The translations under genes and the position numbers were made by a program. Under the pieces are notes generated by a model. That model ran no database searches and was not told the DNA's origin. It worked only from the letters and a program-made list of their open reading frames with translations. A DNA stretch of 64,000 nt from Virgibacillus phasianinus (GTDB taxonomy: Bacteria; Bacillota; Bacilli; Bacillales; Amphibacillaceae): contig NZ_CP022315.1 of NCBI RefSeq assembly GCF_002216775.1, positions 2,480,001-2,544,000 on the forward strand. The letters run 5' to 3'. Below are positions 38,340 to 47,186 of the stretch, one piece after another (position 1 is the stretch's first letter; the number at the start of each line of letters is the position of its first letter).

Positions 38340-40115
38340 ATGGAAATGAAAGCTGCAGAGAAAGAGTTCACAGTGCATCAACGTACAGAATACCCTCACC
38401 CGCAATTTCAACGGGATTCATGGGTGAATTTAAATGGTAAATGGCAATTTGCATTTGATGATCAAAACTCCGGGGAGAAAAAACAATGGTTTGTTAATCC
38501 AATGTTTTCAAAAGAAATACAAGTACCTTTCACCTACGAATCAAAAGCGAGTGGAATTGGGGAAGAAAAGTTCCACCCATATGTCTGGTATCACCGTTCG
38601 TTTGCAATTCCCGAGCATGAGGCAGGTAAGAAGGTTATTCTTCGGTTTCAAGCATCAGACTATCTAACAAAAGTATGGGTAAATGGAATGTTTATCGGTG
38701 AGCATACAGGAGGGAATGCGGCTTTCTCCTTTGATCTTACAGATGTAATTGAATGGGAAACCGAAAACAAACTAGTTGTTAAGGTAGAAGATAGCCAAAG
38801 CTGTTATCAGCCGCGTGGAAAACAGCGATGGAAAGATAAAAATTTTGAATGCTGGTATGTACAAAGTACGGGGATATGGCAAACAGTTTGGCTGGAATTT
38901 GTCAATGAAACAAACATCGACCGGGTCAAAACCACGCCAAACATCGATACGCATTCTGTTGGATTTGATTATAGACTATCTGGCCCACTAAATGATAGTT
39001 ATAAACTGGAGACAATTATTAGCTTTAATGGGCAAAAGGTTAGGGAGTTTAGTTTTCAGCCTGAACGATCAACTATGAGCTTCGAGATTGACCTTTTCTC
39101 CGATTTATATCGCTGGAAAGTAATGCACTGGACACCGGAAAACCCGAATTTATACGATGTTACCTTTCGCTTGTTGAAGAATGGAAAAGCAGTTGATGAA
39201 GTACAGTCATATTTCGGAATGCGTAAAATTTCGATTAAGGACGGACAGGTGCTGTTGAATAATAAACCTATTTACCAAAAGTTGGCGTTAGATCAAGGGT
39301 ATTGGCCGGATACGCTACTGACTCCCCCATCTGATGAGGCAATAATTGAGGATATAGATAAGGTTCTGGCAATGGGCTTTAATGGTGTTCGTAAACATCA
39401 AAAAATTGAGGATGAGCGTTTTCTATATTGGGCTGACAAAAAAGGCCTGCTTGTCTGGTCTGAAATGGCAGCTACTTATGAGTTTAATGATGAGGCAGTG
39501 GAAAATTTTACGAAAGAGTGGCTGGATGTCATTCAACAGCATTATAACCATCCTTCCATTATTACGTGGGTACCATTTAACGAGTCGTGGGGAATTCCGA
39601 ACATTGCCAAGGACCGGAAACAACAAACATTCACAGAATCTATTTATTATCTAACTAAATCGATTGATCCAGCAAGGCCGGTTATTGTAAACGATGGTTG
39701 GGAGCACACGATTTCTGACATCATAGCCCTTCATGATTACGAAGAGTTTGGCGAGAAATTTTACAATCGTTATAAGGAAAAAGAATTAATTGTAAACAAT
39801 GAAATTCCTCATAACAAACATAAATATGCGTTTGCCGACGGATATTCGTATAAAGGTCAGCCCGTCATCATTACAGAGTACGGTGGAATTGCCTTTAAAC
39901 ATGAAAGCGGATGGGGCTATGGCAATCAGGTCAATAAGGAAGAAGAGTTCTTGAATCGTTATCGCAATATTACGGATGCGATCAAAGCGATACCGTATAT
40001 TAGCGGCTATGTCTATACACAAATTACGGATGTGCAGCAGGAAGTTAATGGCCTGCTCAAAGAAGATCGGACACCGAAAATTGCCATGGAAAAGATTAAG
40101 GAAATTAACTGTTAA
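38340..40115 (+). CDS. Glycoside hydrolase family 2 enzyme, cytoplasmic
   Basis: 591 residues with the GH2 order: N-terminal jelly-roll sugar-binding domain (about 20-190; WVNLNGKWQFAFDD, YVWYHRSF), immunoglobulin-like domain (about 190-290), TIM barrel (about 295-590). Acid/base Glu415 (WVPFNESWG) and candidate nucleophile Glu513 (ITEYGG). No signal peptide, so it acts on imported oligosaccharides. GH2 covers beta-galactosidase, glucuronidase, mannosidase and others; specificity cannot be fixed. Shorter than LacZ (about 1000). Confidence 0.88.
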   Translation: MEMKAAEKEFTVHQRTEYPHPQFQRDSWVNLNGKWQFAFDDQNSGEKKQWFVNPMFSKEIQVPFTYESKASGIGEEKFHPYVWYHRSFAIPEHEAGKKVILRFQASDYLTKVWVNGMFIGEHTGGNAAFSFDLTDVIEWETENKLVVKVEDSQSCYQPRGKQRWKDKNFECWYVQSTGIWQTVWLEFVNETNIDRVKTTPNIDTHSVGFDYRLSGPLNDSYKLETIISFNGQKVREFSFQPERSTMSFEIDLFSDLYRWKVMHWTPENPNLYDVTFRLLKNGKAVDEVQSYFGMRKISIKDGQVLLNNKPIYQKLALDQGYWPDTLLTPPSDEAIIEDIDKVLAMGFNGVRKHQKIEDERFLYWADKKGLLVWSEMAATYEFNDEAVENFTKEWLDVIQQHYNHPSIITWVPFNESWGIPNIAKDRKQQTFTESIYYLTKSIDPARPVIVNDGWEHTISDIIALHDYEEFGEKFYNRYKEKELIVNNEIPHNKHKYAFADGYSYKGQPVIITEYGGIAFKHESGWGYGNQVNKEEEFLNRYRNITDAIKAIPYISGYVYTQITDVQQEVNGLLKEDRTPKIAMEKIKEINC

Positions 40116-40191
40116 AATCGTTTAATAGTAGGGGGGGCCAGTCAAAATTGTGCATTCCTCTATTATTTTGCAGTTCATGGAGGGAAGATAT

Positions 40192-42681
40192 ATGCGTATA
40201 TTAGTTGCATTTGTCACTACTTTCATCATGATACTCGTTTTAGGCTCGTGTAATAAAATGGATGAAACCGAATCGAGCAAATCAAGTTATAAAAATCCAA
40301 TGACATTAAACGATGAGTGGGAAGATTACGGATTAGGTGACCCTTATGTATTTAAATATAATGGAATGTACTATTTATATGTTAGTACGAGGGACACGGA
40401 TGTTGGTGTGAAAGTGTGGAGTTCTGCTAATTTAATAGATTGGAAGTATGAAGGACTTTGCACAGAGGAACCTGAAACAAAAGCAGCTTATGCACCAGAA
40501 GTGATTTACTGGAACGGTTATTTCTATATGTATACCTCACCAGCAGGTAATGGTCATTACGTTTTAAAAAGTGAGAGTCCAACGGGGCCGTTCAAAGTAG
40601 TAACAGACAATTTTGGCAAATCCATTGATGGCAATGTGTTTATTGATGATGATGGTTCCATGTATTTTTCCCATGCGGGAGCGTCCGGAATTGAGGTGGC
40701 ACCAATGAGTGATCCCGTAACAATAGGCACCAGTGTAAAAACAGGTGCCTATATGAAAGGCTGGACAGAAGGATCTACCATCTTTAAACGCAATGGGAAA
40801 TATTATATGACATATACGGGTAACCATGTATTTAGTGACGGTTATCGGATCAACTATGCCGTCAGCGATGATCCTATCAAGGGTTATGTTCCGGCTAAAC
40901 AGAATCCAATTATCCTTAACTCCGAAGGGCCGATTGTGGGCCTAGGACACAATAGTATTGTAAAAGGTCCAAATCTGGATACGGATTATATTTTTTATCA
41001 TAATTTGGAGGGTCCTGGGGTAGTCGGTCCTTTACGTCATATGAACATGGACAGGATTGCTTGGAATGGTGACAAATTGACAGTATTAGGACCAACTTTC
41101 ACAGAACAGCCAGCTCCTGAGCCGCCGGAGTTTCAAGAATACTTTAAGAAGAAAAATATAAGATCTGATTTTGAAAACAGCATTGGAGGCAAGTGGGAGA
41201 TTTCAACTAAGGGTTTTTTAAGTCAAAGTAAGAAAGGTTCGGCGGATTGGTACAAACAACTGACAAAGAAAGAAACGGCAGCTGGTTATACAGCAGAATT
41301 TCATGCGAAAATGGCAAGCACGAACAAGGGAAGCAATGATGCCTTATTTGGTGCAGTTTTTTCCTATCAGGATGAGGAAAATTATGCTGTGGCGTTCTTA
41401 AACCCGACAGATAATGTGTTAATGACAAAATTTATTGAGGACGGTACCGAATCAGACTGGAATAAATCTGATTTACCATCGGAATTTGACTATACGAAAC
41501 TTCATCAAATCCGCGTAGAGAAAGCATTTGATAGGTTTAAAGTTTATGTGGATGGGATGCTTAAACAAACAATTGAATCTGCATTAAATGGTGGAAAAAT
41601 TGGTTATATAACAGCAAATGCAAAGGCTGATTTCGGATACATTGCCTTTAGTAACCACGTTAATGGCAGTGCAATCTGGGATATCGCTAAACCAGTGCCA
41701 GGCACCATCCAGGCTGTTCATTATCAAAGCGGAGGTGAAGGTATTGGGTACGGTGGCATAACAGCGGGGAATGAAAACCAATCATATCGGTCTGACCCAG
41801 TGGACATAAGGGGAAGCAGTGAAGATGGTTATTATGCCATGCTGAATCAATCTGGAGAATGGCTCTCGTACAAAGTGAATATAGCTACAGGCGGAACGTA
41901 TAATGTGGATTTACGCATTGCAACGGAGGTAGACGGTGCAACGTTAAAAATAATGCAAGGAAATCATGATGTTTCAGGAGAAATCAGTCTTCCAAATACA
42001 AAAGGAGCACAGAATTGGAAAACAGTAACGATTAAGGGTCTTGAGCTTTCCAAGGGAAAAAAGGATTTGAAGGTAGAATTAATGCAGGGGGAAGCAAGCA
42101 TTTCCACGATGACCTTTTATGAGGATGCGAATGTCAATGAACTTCGAGATACCTTCACTGAGGGGATGGAATTGGAGTGGACCATGTATGAGAGTTACTG
42201 GACTGTTGATGAAGGATTTTTTGCACCAAGTAACAGTACCTTTTCTAAAGCTATGACAGGAAAAGACGGTTGGACAAATTATACGGTAGCTGCAGATATT
42301 CAATTGAATAAGGCTGAGGGTGATGCAGGCATTTTGGTAAATGGAGTGAACCCAGCTAATGGAATGGAACTTAATCAACGTAATGGTGATTTTCTTCAAG
42401 GATACTATGCCTTTATCAAACCGGATGGCGTTTATTTAGGGAAACAGAATTATAAATGGGAGTTACTGACAAGTGTACCTATGGAACTGTCAATTGATGA
42501 CGTTCACCACATGAAAGTCGAGGTTGATGGGGCTAACGTGAAAGTGTTTGTTGAGAATATGGAAAAGCCAATCATTGATTATGAAGATATATCTCAGCAA
42601 CCGTTTACACACGGCAAGGCTGGATTACGAGTCCATAACAATGCTGGTAGTTTTGACAACTTTGTGGTAACTCCGGATTAG
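40192..42681 (+). CDS. Cell-surface GH43 lipoprotein with accessory beta-domains
   Basis: 829 residues. Signal peptide with lipobox LGSC (Cys20). Residues about 40-310 form a GH43 five-bladed propeller: catalytic Asp in GLGDPYVFKYNGMYYLY, SIDGNVFIDDDGSMYFSH, and acid Glu in GWTEGSTIFKRNGKYYMTYTG. Then a LamG/DUF1080-like domain (about 330-490), a CBM6-like domain (about 510-645) and a second LamG-like domain to the end. GH43 usually releases arabinose or xylose (or galactose). It would trim polymer outside for the importer. ATG 40192 has GGAGGG 8 nt upstream. Confidence 0.88.
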   Translation: MRILVAFVTTFIMILVLGSCNKMDETESSKSSYKNPMTLNDEWEDYGLGDPYVFKYNGMYYLYVSTRDTDVGVKVWSSANLIDWKYEGLCTEEPETKAAYAPEVIYWNGYFYMYTSPAGNGHYVLKSESPTGPFKVVTDNFGKSIDGNVFIDDDGSMYFSHAGASGIEVAPMSDPVTIGTSVKTGAYMKGWTEGSTIFKRNGKYYMTYTGNHVFSDGYRINYAVSDDPIKGYVPAKQNPIILNSEGPIVGLGHNSIVKGPNLDTDYIFYHNLEGPGVVGPLRHMNMDRIAWNGDKLTVLGPTFTEQPAPEPPEFQEYFKKKNIRSDFENSIGGKWEISTKGFLSQSKKGSADWYKQLTKKETAAGYTAEFHAKMASTNKGSNDALFGAVFSYQDEENYAVAFLNPTDNVLMTKFIEDGTESDWNKSDLPSEFDYTKLHQIRVEKAFDRFKVYVDGMLKQTIESALNGGKIGYITANAKADFGYIAFSNHVNGSAIWDIAKPVPGTIQAVHYQSGGEGIGYGGITAGNENQSYRSDPVDIRGSSEDGYYAMLNQSGEWLSYKVNIATGGTYNVDLRIATEVDGATLKIMQGNHDVSGEISLPNTKGAQNWKTVTIKGLELSKGKKDLKVELMQGEASISTMTFYEDANVNELRDTFTEGMELEWTMYESYWTVDEGFFAPSNSTFSKAMTGKDGWTNYTVAADIQLNKAEGDAGILVNGVNPANGMELNQRNGDFLQGYYAFIKPDGVYLGKQNYKWELLTSVPMELSIDDVHHMKVEVDGANVKVFVENMEKPIIDYEDISQQPFTHGKAGLRVHNNAGSFDNFVVTPD

Positions 42682-42686
42682 ATTGT

Positions 42687-42754
42687 GACGTAACTAAATC
42701 ATGTTTGGCATCCGGCGATCGCTGCGGAAAAACACTTTCCGCGGGCAGCTGACG
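42687..42754. repeat. Truncated copy of the GC-rich palindromic element
   Basis: GTGACGTAACTAAATCATGTTTGGC...CGCTGCGGAAAAACACTTTCCGCGGGCAGCTGA matches the left end of the 12796-13400 and 22537 elements, but the right half is missing. It lies between the GH43 and sulfatase genes, and ends just before the sulfatase ribosome site. Confidence 0.75.
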
Positions 42755-42789
42755 TGGGAAAACGATTTTATTTTGGAGGGATATGGCGA

Positions 42790-44334
42790 ATGGATAATAA
42801 GCCTAATATATTATTGATACTTGCGGATGATCTGGGGTTTTCTGATTTGGGATGCTTTGGCAGTGAAATCAATACCCCTAATATAGACAGTCTTGCAAAT
42901 GAGGGATTGCGGTTCACACAATTTTATAATTCAGCCCGCTGCTGTCCAAGCAGAGCATCGTTGCTAAGTGGATTATATCCGCACCAAGCAGGTGTAGGGG
43001 AAATGACAGAGGATCTGGAAACACCGGGATATCGGGGACATTTAAAAGATCAATGCGTTACACTTGCGGAGGTTTTAAAACAAGGCGGATACCATACCTA
43101 TTTATCCGGGAAATGGCATGTCGGAGAAATAGGACCGATTGAAAGGGGCTTTGATGATTTTTACGGGATGCTTGGAGGGTTTACAAGCTTTTGGGATAGA
43201 AAAGAATATACTCGGTTGCCTGAAGGGCGAACTGAACGCAGTTATCAAGATGGAGAATTTTATGCGACCGATGCGATTACGGATCATGCACTGGATTTTA
43301 TCAAGAATTCCCAAGAAGATAACAATCCTTTTTTCCTTTACCTAGCTTATAATGCACCACACTTTCCATTACAAGCACCAAAGGAAGAAATTGCAAAATA
43401 TGAAAAGGTGTACGAAAAAGGCTGGGATAAGATACGCGAAGAACGCTTGGAAAGAATGAAAAAGCTGCATGTAGTCGATGAGAATACTCAGTTGACACCT
43501 CGAGCGGAATATTGGAATCGTGACAGGGATATTCAGGGAACCAATCCTGCATGGGATTCAATCGATCCAGACAGGCAAAAGGACTTGGTTAAAAGAATGG
43601 CCATTTATGCCGGTATGGTAGATCGTATGGATCAAAATATTGGGAGAGTAATAGAAAATCTTCGTGAAAATGGAGAATTGGAGAACACACTAATTCTCTT
43701 CTGCTCAGATAATGGTGCGTGCGCCGAATGGGATCCATGGGGATTTGATGACTGGATCACCACCTCTAATTTTCTTCATCGAAAAGGTGATTTGGAAAAG
43801 ATGGGGGGACCTGAATCCTATCATAGTTATGGATCAGGCTGGGCAAACGCATGCAGTACGCCGCTTCAGCTATATAAGCACTATGGTCATGAGGGAGGTA
43901 TTAGTACACCTTTAATAGCTCATTGGCCTGAGAGGATCAAGCGTGAGGGAGAAATTGATCATCGCCCTGGTCACTTCATAGACTTTATGGCTACATTTGT
44001 GGATATTACAGGAGTTCCATATCCTGAAAATCACAAAGGTAACAGAATCCTCCCTATGGAAGGCGAAAGTCTAATGCCAGCTTTCACAGGGGAAGATTCC
44101 AAGCCCAGAACCATTTGTTATGAACATGAACAGCATTGCGGAATCCGTCAGGGCAAATGGAAATTATCAAAAATTAAAGAAAAGGACTGGGAACTTTACA
44201 ATATTGATAATGATCGGACAGAATTGCATAATTTAAAGGATGATTATCCAGAACTGGTTGAAAAAATGAAAAAAGACTGGGAAGAGTGGGCTAGGCGAAC
44301 AGATGTATATCCCCGTAGGTTAAAACATAGTTAA
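42790..44334 (+). CDS. Cytoplasmic type I (formylglycine) sulfatase
   Basis: 514-residue arylsulfatase-like enzyme. N-terminal PNILLILADDLG (metal Asp pair), sulfatase signature CCPSRASLLSG with the Cys to be converted to formylglycine at residue 51, GKWHVGE, and LFCSDNGA. No signal peptide, so it removes sulfate from imported oligosaccharides. A Cys-type sulfatase needs a maturase (anSME or FGE), not encoded here. ATG 42790 with GGAGGG 8 nt upstream; an earlier in-frame GTG lies in repeat DNA. Ends the catabolic locus. Confidence 0.9.
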   Translation: MDNKPNILLILADDLGFSDLGCFGSEINTPNIDSLANEGLRFTQFYNSARCCPSRASLLSGLYPHQAGVGEMTEDLETPGYRGHLKDQCVTLAEVLKQGGYHTYLSGKWHVGEIGPIERGFDDFYGMLGGFTSFWDRKEYTRLPEGRTERSYQDGEFYATDAITDHALDFIKNSQEDNNPFFLYLAYNAPHFPLQAPKEEIAKYEKVYEKGWDKIREERLERMKKLHVVDENTQLTPRAEYWNRDRDIQGTNPAWDSIDPDRQKDLVKRMAIYAGMVDRMDQNIGRVIENLRENGELENTLILFCSDNGACAEWDPWGFDDWITTSNFLHRKGDLEKMGGPESYHSYGSGWANACSTPLQLYKHYGHEGGISTPLIAHWPERIKREGEIDHRPGHFIDFMATFVDITGVPYPENHKGNRILPMEGESLMPAFTGEDSKPRTICYEHEQHCGIRQGKWKLSKIKEKDWELYNIDNDRTELHNLKDDYPELVEKMKKDWEEWARRTDVYPRRLKHS

Positions 44335-44391
44335 TAAAAATATGATATGTGTCAATTATGGGTAGAAGGTTCATTTGGATAAAATTTTATA

Positions 44392-44428
44392 ACCTTGTTG
44401 CAAGAGCGTTTGTGGCAAGGTTTTTTTG
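44392..44428 (+). terminator. Terminator of the glycan locus
   Basis: ACCTTGTTGCAA and TTGTGGCAAGGT form an imperfect 12-bp stem, followed by TTTTTTT. Confidence 0.75.
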
Positions 44429-44557
44429 TTTGTATTTGGATTCATTTATGCATGGGATTAAAAAATTAATCTGTTTTTTAATATTTGTGCTGTTTAATCT
44501 GATATACTTCTTCTATAGACAATATTTGCAGACGAGTATGTGAAAGGGGGGGAATTC

Positions 44558-44971
44558 ATGTATAAAAAGCTACTTATTTTTGTTAGTATAATAACTTTAA
44601 TTAGCTTAATAGCATACACTCAACTGCGACTTGCAGAAATTGATTTGGTTGAACCTAGCAAGATATATATATTTCAATTTACTTTATATTCTTTTTTATT
44701 GGCAATTGTGTTGGAATGGAATGGCTTAAAACAACTATTTAAGGGGAAAATTGGGATTAATTATTTAATTATACCGTGCATAATAGGCGGAATTTTAACC
44801 TTCATACCTAAATATCAATGGCTGCATTGGTTTGGGGCTTACCTTGAACCTGAAGGCTTGCGTTGGCTTGGCACACCCTTTTATTTTGAGGGAATACATA
44901 TAATGATTGCAATAATATCGGGGATCCTTTTGGTTCGTTCATTTGTAAAGACAGATGCGGGGAATGAATAG
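44558..44971 (+). CDS. Uncharacterised membrane protein, four helices
   Basis: 137 residues with four hydrophobic segments (about 4-22, 37-56, 71-90, 115-132) and an aromatic-rich loop (KYQWLHWFGAYLEPEGLRWLG). I do not recognise the family. ATG 44558 follows AAAGGGGGG at about 6 nt. Stands alone; the 290 bp after it (44972-45263) hold no gene or clear signal. Confidence 0.65.
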   Translation: MYKKLLIFVSIITLISLIAYTQLRLAEIDLVEPSKIYIFQFTLYSFLLAIVLEWNGLKQLFKGKIGINYLIIPCIIGGILTFIPKYQWLHWFGAYLEPEGLRWLGTPFYFEGIHIMIAIISGILLVRSFVKTDAGNE

Positions 44972-45263
44972 GTTTAACTTTACAACCACCTTGTCTCGGA
45001 ATTTTGTTTGTATTTTTTCATGTTTTAAAACTAATATGAATATGATTTATACATATGTTTATAATCATTCCAAAAATTGCTTTTATTAATTATTAATCTA
45101 TTGTATTTATTATGGAATAATGTTTATATGTTGTATATGCGCCAAAAAGTGGAAGGATCTATTAATTCATCATTATACGGAGTGTATTAGTAAAATAGAG
45201 GTCAACCAAAAGTAAGAGTGCTGAATTTGCAAAAGTGTTAAAATTAAAACGGGAGGTGGAAAT

Positions 45264-45911
45264 ATGGATAATGAAAATAATAATGCGTACAAAGTAGAAA
45301 AAGAGCGGAATAACAAAACGAATTTTGATTTTGGAAAAAGCATTACTGAAACAAAGGGCATACTAAAAGATGCCATTATAAGACCACATTCTGTAGTAAA
45401 GTCAAATCATATAATTGGAATTGAAACAAGTGCTCTAATACTTTTTTTGCTTTCAATTATTATAGGTTTATGTAACTTTTTATTCTTTAAATTTGGATTT
45501 GATGGGTTAATGAGTATGTTTACAGAGATTGGAATTATGTTTTTTATAACCGGGACTTTATCCTGGATTATTACTTTTGCTGTAGGCTATTTATCACTTT
45601 ATGCTTTATTGGCGTTTTTCGGAAATGCAAAGTTTTCCCACCATGAATTACTTACAAAGTACGCGGTAGTAAACATTCCATTTGCTGCTATCTTCTGTTT
45701 GGTTATACTCTTTTTTGGATTTTTAATGATAGACTTGTTTGTGATAACGTACTTTTTTGCGATAATGTTGTATGGAGTCATTCATATATATCTTTTTCTT
45801 GTACATATTAATAAACCAAAGTTTGACTTGTACTGGACCATGGCGGGATATTTACTTATCCTGACAGTAGTTACCTATATGTTAACTGGGATTGACCTTG
45901 GTTCATTTTAA
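45264..45911 (+). CDS. Uncharacterised polytopic membrane protein (Yip1/DUF6574-like)
   Basis: 215 residues: a charged, Asn-rich N-terminus (about 1-55) then five hydrophobic segments. The layout (hydrophilic head, Yip1-like membrane part) resembles small Bacillus membrane proteins found with zinc-ribbon/TcaA-type proteins, but here the zinc ribbon is absent. Function unknown. GGAGGTG about 8 nt before ATG. Confidence 0.65.
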   Translation: MDNENNNAYKVEKERNNKTNFDFGKSITETKGILKDAIIRPHSVVKSNHIIGIETSALILFLLSIIIGLCNFLFFKFGFDGLMSMFTEIGIMFFITGTLSWIITFAVGYLSLYALLAFFGNAKFSHHELLTKYAVVNIPFAAIFCLVILFFGFLMIDLFVITYFFAIMLYGVIHIYLFLVHINKPKFDLYWTMAGYLLILTVVTYMLTGIDLGSF

Positions 45912-46350
45912 AAGTTTAGAACGTATCCCGTAATGAACAACCGACTGATTACGAAAAACTATGAGAAACTGCATAATTGCATAGTGGTACCAACTGATAG
46001 CCTTATTTATGATCGGAAGGAAGTAAAATTGAATAAATGCTTTTAAAAAAACTCGCAGATGACGCGAGTTTTTTTGCACGTATATGGCAAACCAATAAAA
46101 CAACCGCTATTCCTGAAACGTCAAACAAAAACGACGTTCAAAAATAGGTCAGTCAACAACTTTGAAAAGCACAGTACCTACCAATAATTAGAAATGCCAT
46201 GTAAACCATGCTACTATATTAGGGTAGATGTTTTTAATACTTTAAGAAGAATATAAATCTTTATCGGTATAAAGTATAAAAAAATCTAAGGCTTTCGCCA
46301 TTAGTTCCCGGTGACAAGCCAAGTTTTTCTAATGATGGCAGATAGAAGGG
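45912..46350. other. Gap with terminator and diverged hairpin repeat
   Basis: A terminator (ACTCGC-AGATGA-CGCGAGT then TTTTTTT, 46050-46076) probably ends the membrane-protein gene. At 46230-46340 a diverged third copy of the AAGTATAA...AAGTTTTTCTAATG hairpin repeat precedes the yunE remnant. A 37-codon open frame at 45933-46046 has no ribosome site and is not called. Confidence 0.5.
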
Positions 46351-47174
46351 ATGTATTTGGTTTACGTTATATGCATTGTAATTGGTGTCATAACAGCATT
46401 TGCTGGAAGTCTGATCGGGCTTGGTGGAGGGATTATACTTATACCAAGCTTATTGATTTTGCATCAGCATTTCAGTGACTTTGCTTGGGCTACACCGCAA
46501 ACAATTGTCGGTATATCTTTAATTGTAATGGTTTTTACCGCGCTGTCTTCCACTATTTCCTATTTCAGAAAAGGTAGGGTGGATTATAAGACAGGATTAT
46601 TATTACTATCGGGAAGCATCCCTGGGGGATATTTGGTTCTTGGTTAAATCAGTTTATTGAAGCGGAAAAGTTTTCATTGTATTTTGGTATCTTAATGATC
46701 ATTTTATCGTTATTGTTTCTGTTTAAACGAAAAAATTCAGCAGGGAAAACTGCAAACGGGCGGAAACACATGAGGTCTTTCACTCTTGACGGCGAAACCT
46801 ATCATTACTCCGTTTCCTTTTGGGCTGCGTTTATTGTTTCATTGTTTGTCGGAACGTTATCTGGACTGTTTGGAATTGGTGGCGGCTCCATTATGGTCCC
46901 AATCATGATTTTAATGTTTGGATTTCCAGCCCACATTGCGATTGCTACATCGATGTTCATGATTCTTTTTATTAGTATGATCAGTGCGGGTACACATATT
47001 TTACTTGGTCATGTTGCCTGGCAATATGTTTTGTTTTTTATCCCTGGTGCTTTAATTGGTGGTACAATTGGTGCAAAGGTGAATCATAGATTAAAAAGCC
47101 AGGTACTTGAATGGCTTTTACGTGCAATTTTGATTATTGGTGGAATACGGTTAATTATCGAAGGTCTGACATAA
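46351..47174 (+). pseudogene. yunE: TauE/SafE-family exporter, frameshifted (YunE-like)
   Basis: Two adjacent frames make one TauE/SafE (sulfite exporter) membrane protein of about 274 residues. The first frame (46351-46647) reads to SIPGG then turns to YLVLG-stop; the second frame continues as IFGSWLNQFIEAEKF to 47174. The break is at the G run 46624-46628: five G where six would restore the frame. Both halves keep the family GLFGIGGGxxxVP-type motifs (LIGLGGGIILIPS; GLFGIGGGSIMVP). Either a pseudogene or a homopolymer sequencing error. Lies before yunD as in B. subtilis. Confidence 0.8.
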
Positions 47175-47186
47175 GGAGTAGGTAGC

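Noticed and set aside
34075..44334. Anti-phage or toxin-antitoxin system in the accessory region
   Set aside because: All genes fit carbohydrate transport and hydrolysis; no nuclease, toxin or antitoxin-like pair was seen anywhere in the window.
44349..44543. 64-codon hydrophobic frame after the sulfatase
   Set aside because: It runs through the operon terminator and an AT-rich stretch that gives Phe/Leu codons by composition.
45933..46046. 37-codon frame ending at a terminator
   Set aside because: No ribosome site and no recognisable features; the terminator is explained by the upstream membrane-protein gene.
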